A DNA stretch of 12,585 nt from Friedmanniella sp. (GTDB lineage: Bacteria > Actinomycetota > Actinomycetes > Propionibacteriales > Propionibacteriaceae), in the NCBI GenBank assembly GCA_025964935.1, contig JAOPXW010000322.1:1-12585 (forward strand), read 5' to 3'. Below are positions 6,763 to 12,585 of this stretch, piece by piece; within the stretch, counting starts at the first letter, position 1; the number at the start of each line of letters is the position of its first letter. A program made the position numbers and the translations under genes. The notes beneath the pieces were generated by a model. It was given only the letters and a program-made list of their open reading frames with translations, ran no database searches and was not told where the DNA came from.

Positions 6763-6843
6763 CGTGCAAGGTCGCACGACCGCGCACTGTGTTTCCACTA
6801 CGGATCGTCGGGCACGTACCTGCCCGTGGAAAGGAAGTGTGGC
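6763..6843 (+). promoter_or_regulatory. Structured 5' leader of the msiK-like gene with Shine-Dalgarno sequence
   Basis: An 81-base leader. Its first bases fold as CGTGC (6763-6767) / GCACG (6774-6778). Further on TTTCCAC (6792-6798) can pair with GTGGAAA (6826-6832), enclosing CGGGCA (6809-6814) / TGCCCG (6821-6826); base 6826 is shared by the two stems. The outer stem covers the first bases of the Shine-Dalgarno AAGGAAG (6831-6837), which ends six bases before ATG 6844. This suggests control of translation. I recognise no known riboswitch class. Confidence 0.5.
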
Positions 6844-7941
<1,098 letters not shown>

Positions 7942-7956
7942 GCACCACCGCACCCC

Positions 7957-8000
7957 CCGATCGGCCCTCCGCGCAGATGCGGGGGGCCGATCGGTCTTTC
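7957..8000 (+). terminator. Intrinsic terminator of the msiK-like gene
   Basis: A 16-pair stem, left arm 7957-7972 (begins CCGATCGGCC) and right arm 7979-7994 (ends GGCCGATCGG), with one G-U pair and loop GCAGAT, followed by TCTTTC. It lies 15 bases after the stop codon and is the clearest rho-independent terminator in the window. Confidence 0.88.
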
Positions 8001-8043
8001 CCCCCCGGGCGGGGACGCCTCCTCCCCCGGCCCCCTCACCTGT

Positions 8044-8055
8044 CAGGATGGGAAG
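8044..8055 (+). promoter_or_regulatory. -10 box of the DUF4032 gene (possible leaderless start)
   Basis: CAGGAT at 8044-8049 is followed by six bases and ATG 8056. The purine run GGGAAG touches the ATG directly, too close to act as a Shine-Dalgarno site. The terminator upstream makes a promoter necessary here. Confidence 0.45.
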
Positions 8056-9429
8056 ATGCCCAGGTTCTTGTCGGCCAAGACCGATACCCGGTTGATCACC
8101 CTGCCCTGGGAGACCCCGCTGGCCGAGTGGCCCGAGGAGATGCTGGTCGCGCTGCCGCGCGGTATCTCCCGGCACGTGGTCCGCTTCGTCCGGGTCGGCA
8201 AGGAGGTGTTCGCGGTCAAGGAGGTGCTCGAGCACCTGGCCCGGCACGAGTACCGGCTGTTGCGGGACCTGACCCGGCTCGACACCCCCTCGGTCGAGGC
8301 GGTGGGGGTGGTCACCGACCGGTTCACCCCCGACGGCACGGTCCTGGACCCGATCCTCATCACCCGGCACCTGCAGTTCTCCCTGCCCTACCGCTCCCTG
8401 TTCAGTCGCGGTGTCCGCCAGGACACGGTGAACCGGCTGGTCGACGCGATGGTGGTGCTGTTGGCCCGACTGCACCTGATCGGCTTCCTGTGGGGCGACG
8501 TCTCGCTGTCCAACACCCTCTTCCGGCGCGACGCGGGCGCCTTCGCGGCCTACCTGGTCGACGCGGAGACCGGTGAGCTCCACGACCAGCTCACCAACGG
8601 CCAGCGCGAGCACGACCTGACCATCGCCCGGACCAACCTGTTCGGGGAGTTCTGCGACCTGGAGGCGGGCGGCCTGCTGGACGAGGCCCTGGACCCGCTG
8701 GTCCTGGTCGAGACCATCGAGAGCCGCTACCGCGAGCTGTGGGGCGAGCTGACCGGGGTGGAGGAGTTCGACGGCTCCGAGATGCACCGGATCGAGAGCC
8801 GGGTGCGGCGCCTCAACGCCCTCGGGTTCGACGTGGCCGAGCTCGACATCACCACCGACTTCGCCGGTTCGACCATCCGGATCCAGCCGAAGGTGGTGGA
8901 CGCCGGGCACCACTCCCGCCGGCTGATCCGGCTGACCGGGCTGGACACCGAGGAGAACCAGGCCCGCCGGCTGCTGAACGACCTGGACTACTACCGGGCC
9001 CGCACCGACCAGCAGAACGCCGACGAGTCGATCGTGGCCCACCAGTGGCTGACCAACCGCTTCGAGCCGGTCGTGAACTCGGTCCCCGCGGAGATGCGGG
9101 CCAAGCTGGAGCCCGCCGAGCTCTACCACGAGGTGCTGGAGCACCGGTGGTTCCTGAGCGAGCGGGCCGGCAACGAGGTCCCCGTCGATCAGGCGGCCCG
9201 CAGCTACATGGACACGGTCCTCAGCCAGCTCCCCGACGAGAAGCTCAACCTCTCCGGGATGGAGGCGATGGGCCCGCTGGCGAACCCGTTCGACCCCTCC
9301 CAGGGCTTCGTCGACGACGAGGTGGACAAGCCGTACGACCCGTGGGAGACCGAGTCCGACGACGACACCCCCGAGGAGCCGGCCACCCCGTACCTCGACA
9401 TCGCCGCGCTGCGTCGGGCCAAGGGCTGA
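8056..9429 (+). CDS. DUF4032 protein with kinase-like (Kdo/WaaP-type) N-terminal domain
   Basis: A 457-residue soluble protein. Residues of about 40-200 look like a reduced protein/sugar-kinase fold: a nucleotide-lysine candidate K55 in VFAVKEV, a helix Glu in HEYRLL (E65), a catalytic-loop-like WGDVSLSNTLF with D148 and N153, and a metal-binding-like Asp in YLVDAETGEL (D169). These are the residues needed for phosphotransfer, so the domain may be active. I recognise the actinobacterial DUF4032 family, annotated as lipopolysaccharide-kinase-like, in the remainder (about 215-430), which has no known function. The C-terminus is acidic (SDDDTPEEP). There is no signal peptide or membrane segment. 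It stands alone between the msiK terminator and the marR gene. The substrate is unknown. Confidence 0.75.
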   Translation: MPRFLSAKTDTRLITLPWETPLAEWPEEMLVALPRGISRHVVRFVRVGKEVFAVKEVLEHLARHEYRLLRDLTRLDTPSVEAVGVVTDRFTPDGTVLDPILITRHLQFSLPYRSLFSRGVRQDTVNRLVDAMVVLLARLHLIGFLWGDVSLSNTLFRRDAGAFAAYLVDAETGELHDQLTNGQREHDLTIARTNLFGEFCDLEAGGLLDEALDPLVLVETIESRYRELWGELTGVEEFDGSEMHRIESRVRRLNALGFDVAELDITTDFAGSTIRIQPKVVDAGHHSRRLIRLTGLDTEENQARRLLNDLDYYRARTDQQNADESIVAHQWLTNRFEPVVNSVPAEMRAKLEPAELYHEVLEHRWFLSERAGNEVPVDQAARSYMDTVLSQLPDEKLNLSGMEAMGPLANPFDPSQGFVDDEVDKPYDPWETESDDDTPEEPATPYLDIAALRRAKG

Positions 9430-9461
9430 CGGTGGCCCCGTCCGCACCGGCCCCGCTACGA

Positions 9462-9479
9462 CGCGCGGCGACCCGCGCG
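9462..9479 (+). other. GC-only stem-loop between the DUF4032 and marR genes
   Basis: CGCGCGG (9462-9468) / CCGCGCG (9473-9479), loop CGAC, seven perfect pairs. No T tract follows. It may act as a transcript 3' end or terminator-like block for the DUF4032 gene. Confidence 0.4.
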
Positions 9480-9503
9480 GGCGCGGCTCCGGCCCCGGCG
9501 GCC

Positions 9504-9515
9504 TACGCTGGGGCC
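9504..9515 (+). promoter_or_regulatory. -10 box of the marR-family gene (leaderless)
   Basis: TACGCT at 9504-9509 is followed by six bases and ATG 9516. No Shine-Dalgarno sequence lies upstream of the ATG and no -35 match is seen. Confidence 0.5.
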
Positions 9516-9956
9516 ATGGATGACCGTCTGCACTCGCTGGGTGAGGACCTCATCACCACGGCCGCCCGTGTCGTACGGTGGGTGCCCAAGAGCGAGACCA
9601 TGGAGGTCAGCCTTTCCGCGGCCCGGATCCTGGCCCGGCTGTCGGACAACGGGCCCACCCGGATCAGCGACCTGGCCAGCGCCGAGCGCTGCTCCCAGCC
9701 GACGATCACCAACCACGTGAAGCGGCTGGAGGCGGCGGGGATGGTGAGCCGGACCTCCGACCCCAACGACGCCCGCTCGTGGAAGATCGCGCTCACCGAC
9801 CGGGGGCTGGACGAGCTGAAGGCGACCAAGGTGGCGCTGGGCACCAACCTGGAGCCGTACCTGGCCCGGCTGCCCGAGGCCGATCTGGCCGCGCTCCGGG
9901 CCGGGGTCGAGGTCATGCGACGCCTGATGGAGATCCCGAGCCCGACGGGCCGATAA
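9516..9956 (+). CDS. MarR-family transcriptional regulator
   Basis: A 146-residue winged-helix protein of normal family length. Residues 32-98 hold the DNA-binding core: LSAARILARLSDNGPTRISD and LASAERCSQPTITNHVKRLE form the helix-turn-helix. AGMVSRTSDPNDARSWKIALTDRG supplies the wing, with the Asp-Pro-x-Asp-x-Arg signature of MarR proteins. N- and C-terminal helices (3-22, 110-140) would form the dimer interface. The effector and targets are unknown. No transporter or efflux gene lies divergently next to it, which is unusual for MarR regulators. It is followed nine bases later by cysS, whose -10 box overlaps the marR stop codon. Confidence 0.88.
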   Translation: MDDRLHSLGEDLITTAARVVRWVPKSETMEVSLSAARILARLSDNGPTRISDLASAERCSQPTITNHVKRLEAAGMVSRTSDPNDARSWKIALTDRGLDELKATKVALGTNLEPYLARLPEADLAALRAGVEVMRRLMEIPSPTGR

Positions 9957-9965
9957 ACTGCCGCG
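9954..9965 (+). promoter_or_regulatory. -10 box of cysS overlapping the marR stop codon (leaderless)
   Basis: TAAACT at 9954-9959 includes the TAA stop of the marR-family gene. Six bases later comes GTG 9966. No Shine-Dalgarno sequence precedes the GTG, so an own leaderless transcript would explain initiation. Confidence 0.5.
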
Positions 9966-11459
9966 GTGACGCAGCCCTCCGACGCCGGGACCTTCCGGCT
10001 CTACGACTCGGCCACCCGGGAGATCCGGGACCTGGTCACCGTCGTCCCCGGACGGGTCTCCATCTACCACTGCGGGCTCACCGTGCAGTCGGCCCCGCAC
10101 CTGGGGCACATCCGCAAGGAGGTCGTCTTCGACGTCCTGCGGCGCTGGCTGACCTGGTCGGGCTACGACGTCACCGTCGTCGCCAACGTCACCGACATCG
10201 ATGACAAGATCCTGACCAAGTCCGCGGAGGCGGGCGTCCCCTGGTGGGCGCACGCCTACAGGTTCGAGCGGGAGCTGCACGACGCGTACGCCGCCCTCGG
10301 CTGCCTGCCGCCCACCTACGAGCCGCGGGCCACCGGCCACGTCCCCGAGATGATCGAGCTGATCAAGACCCTGGTCGAGCGGGGCCACGCGTACGCCGCC
10401 GCCGACGGCTCGGGCGACGTCTACTTCGACGTGCAGTCCTGGCCGGCGTACGGCAGCCTGTCCGGCCAGCGGATCGCCGACATGGAGCCGGCCGAGGACG
10501 CCGACCCCCGCGGCAAGCGCGACCCGCGCGACTTCGCCCTGTGGAAGGGCCACAAGGGCGGCGAGCCGACCACCGCCTCCTGGTTCACGCCGTGGGGCTG
10601 GGGCCGGCCGGGCTGGCACCTGGAGTGCTCGGCGATGGCCGGCAAGTACCTGGGCGACGAGTTCGACATCCACGGCGGCGGCATCGACCTCCGCTTCCCG
10701 CACCACGAGAACGAGCTCGCCCAGTCGACCGCGGCCGGGCAGCGGTTCGCCCGCTACTGGATGCACAACGCCTGGGTCACCGCGGCCGGGGAGAAGATGA
10801 GCAAGTCGCTGGGCAACGGGGCGCTGGTGTCCGAGGTGACCAGCCGCTACCCGGCCCGCGCCGTGCGCTTCTATCTGCTGGGCCCGCACTACCGCTCGGC
10901 CATCGAGTTCTCCGACGAGTCGCTGACCGAGGCCAGCGCCGCCCTGGCCCGGATCGACGGGTTCCTCGAGCGGGCCTCGGCGCTGGTGACCGGGCCGTCC
11001 GGTGAGGCGGACCTGCCGGAGGCCTTCGTCGCGGCCATGAACGACGACCTCTCCACCCCCGCCGCCGTCGCCGTGCTCTACACGACCATCCGGGCCGGCA
11101 ACGCCGCGGTGGACGCGGGCGACGCCGGGCGGGTCGCGGAGCCGCTGGCCCAGGTGCTGGGCATGCTGACCGTCCTGGGTCTGGCCGCCGACGACCCCAT
11201 CTGGCGCCGCAGCGCCGCCCCCGACCGGCTGACCCCGGTCGTGGACGGGCTGGTCAGCACGGTGCTGGAGCAGCGGACCGCGGCCCGGGCCCGCCGGGAC
11301 TTCGCCGCGGCCGACGGCATCCGCGACACCCTCACCGCCCTCGGCGTCTCCGTCGAGGACACACCGCAGGGTCCGCGGTGGGCGCTCGTCCCGCCGTCCG
11401 CGACGCCCGACCACCACCGGCAGCAGTCGCTGCCGGCTCCGCAGCACAAGCAGGGATGA
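9966..11459 (+). CDS. cysS: Cysteinyl-tRNA synthetase
   Basis: A 497-residue class I synthetase charging tRNA-Cys with cysteine in the cytoplasm. Zinc ligands are visible as C36 (YHCGLTVQ), C221 (HLECSAMAG) and the HHENE segment (246-250). The HIGH motif reads HLGH (45-48), and KMSKS is at 277-281. Other family segments are NVTDIDDKI (74-82) and [17 protein letters not shown] (234-250). The CysS-usual CGPT reads CGLT here, a mild variation. Residues of about 330-480 form the helical DALR anticodon-binding part. The short form MshC is excluded by the DALR part, the length and a KMSKS rather than a mycothiol-ligase motif. The start is GTG 9966, since the family N-terminus ([11 protein letters not shown]) follows immediately. 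rlmB begins one base after the stop, indicating an operon. Confidence 0.96.
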   Translation: MTQPSDAGTFRLYDSATREIRDLVTVVPGRVSIYHCGLTVQSAPHLGHIRKEVVFDVLRRWLTWSGYDVTVVANVTDIDDKILTKSAEAGVPWWAHAYRFERELHDAYAALGCLPPTYEPRATGHVPEMIELIKTLVERGHAYAAADGSGDVYFDVQSWPAYGSLSGQRIADMEPAEDADPRGKRDPRDFALWKGHKGGEPTTASWFTPWGWGRPGWHLECSAMAGKYLGDEFDIHGGGIDLRFPHHENELAQSTAAGQRFARYWMHNAWVTAAGEKMSKSLGNGALVSEVTSRYPARAVRFYLLGPHYRSAIEFSDESLTEASAALARIDGFLERASALVTGPSGEADLPEAFVAAMNDDLSTPAAVAVLYTTIRAGNAAVDAGDAGRVAEPLAQVLGMLTVLGLAADDPIWRRSAAPDRLTPVVDGLVSTVLEQRTAARARRDFAAADGIRDTLTALGVSVEDTPQGPRWALVPPSATPDHHRQQSLPAPQHKQG

Positions 11460-11460
11460 C

Positions 11461-12417
11461 ATGCCAGGAAACAGCCAGCGCAAGGGCGCGATCCGCCGCA
11501 AGGGCAAGGGCAACACCGCCGGTTCGGGCGGCCGCGTCCGCCGGGGCCTGGAGGGCCGCGGCCCCACCCCCAAGGCCGAGGACCGTCCGTACCACAAGGC
11601 GCACCAGGCCCGGGCGTCCTCCGACCGCTCCGGCGGCAGCCAGACCCGGTCGACGCAGCGGACCGGTCGTCCCGGCTCCGGGCCCGAATGGGTGGCCGGC
11701 CGCAACCCGGTGTACGAGGCCATGCAGGCCGAGATCCCGGTCAAGGCGGCCTACATCGCCGAGGGCGCCGAGCGCGACGACCGGCTGCGCGACATCTTGA
11801 AGATGGCGGCCGAGACGAGCACACCGATGCTCGAGGTCACCCGGGTCGAGCTCGACCGGATGACCGGGGGGGCCATCCACCAGGGGGTGGCGCTGCAGCT
11901 GCCCGAGTTCACCTACGCCCACCCCGACGACCTGCTGGCCGCGGCGCTGACCGCCGACGGTGAGCCGCTGATCGTGGCCCTGGACTCCATCACCGACCCC
12001 CGCAATCTCGGTGCCGTCGTCCGCTCCGCGGCCGCCTTCGGGGCCAGCGGCGTCCTGATCCCCGAGCGTCGCTCGGCGGGGATGACCGCCGCGGCGTGGA
12101 AGACCTCCGCCGGTGCCGCCGCCCGGATCCCGATCGCCCGGGCGACCAACCTGAACCGGTCGCTGCGGGCCTACCGCGACGCCGGCTTCTCCCTGGTCGG
12201 TCTGGACGGCTCGGCCGAGGTGAGCATCGCCGACCTGCCCCAGGCCTCCGGGCCGCTCGTGCTCATCATCGGCAGCGAGGGTGACGGCCTGTCCCGGCTG
12301 GTGAAGGAGGCCTGCGAGACACTCGCCTCGATCCCCATCACCGCCTCCATCGAGTCCCTGAACGCGGGGGTGGCCGCCGGCATCGCGATGTTCGAGATCT
12401 CCCGGCACCGGGCGTGA
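11461..12417 (+). CDS. rlmB: 23S rRNA 2'-O-methyltransferase, TrmH/RlmB family
   Basis: A 318-residue SPOUT methyltransferase, expected to methylate G2251 of 23S rRNA using S-adenosylmethionine. Residues 1-76 are a basic, Gly/Ser/Arg-rich, disordered extension common in actinobacterial homologues. Residues 77-150 (EWVAGRNPVYEAM onward) form the RNA-substrate-binding domain. The knotted catalytic domain shows motif 1 ITDPRNLGAVVRSAAAFGA (177-195), motif 2 LIIGSEGDGLSRLV (268-281) and motif 3 IPITASIESLNAGVAAGIAM (291-310). N182 and R188 correspond to conserved catalytic and RNA-binding positions in the family. It starts one base after cysS; CAGGGA four bases upstream is a weak Shine-Dalgarno site, so translation is probably coupled to cysS. 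Confidence 0.93.
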   Translation: MPGNSQRKGAIRRKGKGNTAGSGGRVRRGLEGRGPTPKAEDRPYHKAHQARASSDRSGGSQTRSTQRTGRPGSGPEWVAGRNPVYEAMQAEIPVKAAYIAEGAERDDRLRDILKMAAETSTPMLEVTRVELDRMTGGAIHQGVALQLPEFTYAHPDDLLAAALTADGEPLIVALDSITDPRNLGAVVRSAAAFGASGVLIPERRSAGMTAAAWKTSAGAAARIPIARATNLNRSLRAYRDAGFSLVGLDGSAEVSIADLPQASGPLVLIIGSEGDGLSRLVKEACETLASIPITASIESLNAGVAAGIAMFEISRHRA

Positions 12418-12424
12418 CCCAGGC

Positions 12425-12446
12425 CCTCGCCACCGTGGCGGCGAGG
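12425..12446 (+). terminator. Stem-loop just after rlmB, candidate terminator
   Basis: CCTCGCC (12425-12431) pairs with GGCGAGG (12440-12446) across an eight-base loop, seven bases after the stop codon. No T tract follows, so it may act with the larger structure downstream. Confidence 0.45.
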
Positions 12447-12468
12447 CACGACGCCTGACGGGCCGCGG

Positions 12469-12512
12469 CCCGGCCGAGGTGTGAGCACCCGAGGGTGGCT
12501 CACCCGGCCGGG
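12469..12512 (+). other. Long multi-part stem-loop in the region after rlmB
   Basis: CCCGGCCG (12469-12476) pairs with CGGCCGGG (12505-12512). Inside, GTGAGC (12481-12486) pairs with GCTCAC (12498-12503) and ACCC with GGGT, with loop GA and small bulges. No T run follows. It could be part of a terminator or a regulatory structure between operons. Confidence 0.45.
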
Positions 12513-12541
12513 AGGGCAGGGGCCCGGGCCGCAACCTCGGC

Positions 12542-12577
12542 TAGATTGGTTCCCGCCGCACCCGTCCCGCCCAGGAG
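12542..12577 (+). promoter_or_regulatory. Promoter -10 box and Shine-Dalgarno site of a gene beyond the window
   Basis: TAGATT at 12542-12547 is a good actinobacterial -10 box, and AGGAG at 12573-12577 lies eight bases before the window end. A plus-strand start codon is expected within a few bases after 12585. Confidence 0.45.
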
Positions 12578-12585
12578 TCCCGTCG

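Noticed and set aside
6826..6843. In-frame GTG giving a six-residue longer msiK product
   Set aside because: The extension would be encoded by the Shine-Dalgarno region itself; ATG 6844 has correct spacing and gives the family N-terminus.
9456..11744. Minus-strand open frame of 762 codons
   Set aside because: Shadow of marR, cysS and rlmB, Arg/Pro/Gly-rich and without recognisable motifs, opposite genes with clear catalytic signatures.

Overview
The window is very GC-rich chromosomal DNA from an actinobacterium. This follows from the near-total use of G/C at third codon positions, the long spurious open frames opposite real genes, an orphan MsiK-type sugar ATPase, a DUF4032 protein, and the cysS-rlmB pair with a basic N-terminal RlmB extension. 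The genus cannot be fixed from sequence alone. I see no tRNA, rRNA, CRISPR array, insertion sequence or phage gene. No stretch longer than 300 bases lacks a gene.

Left part (1-3030): two genes on the minus strand overlap by two bases. They are a zinc alcohol dehydrogenase closely resembling erythritol/L-threitol dehydrogenase (EltD) and a triosephosphate-isomerase-fold protein resembling L-erythrulose-1-phosphate isomerase (LerI/EryH), cut by the window edge. A SorC-family sugar-responsive regulator, the family of the Brucella erythritol regulator EryD, is divergent from them. The 168-base divergent region holds a well-formed minus-strand promoter and a perfect inverted repeat touching its -35 box. 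Together these look like the regulatory end of a four-carbon polyol (erythritol/threitol) catabolic operon. The kinase, the second isomerase and the transporter would lie beyond base 1.

Middle part (3031-8000): four plus-strand genes. They encode a lipoprotein with a C-terminal OmpA-like domain, a single-chain iron-sulfur L-serine ammonia-lyase, a small transglutaminase-like protein with an intact Cys-His-Asp triad, and an orphan MsiK-like ATPase. The ATPase gene has a structured 5' leader and a strong intrinsic terminator.

Right part (8001-12585): a DUF4032 protein with kinase-like active-site residues, a MarR-family regulator, cysteinyl-tRNA synthetase and a 23S rRNA 2'-O-methyltransferase (RlmB) one base downstream of it. 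A 168-base tail of overlapping stem-loops follows, and then a promoter and ribosome-binding site for a gene beyond the window.

The window shows two initiation styles. eltD, sdaA and msiK have a TAGRRT-type -10 box, a leader and a Shine-Dalgarno sequence. The regulator, lipoprotein, DUF4032, marR and cysS starts all sit exactly six bases after a -10-like hexamer, as expected of leaderless mRNAs.
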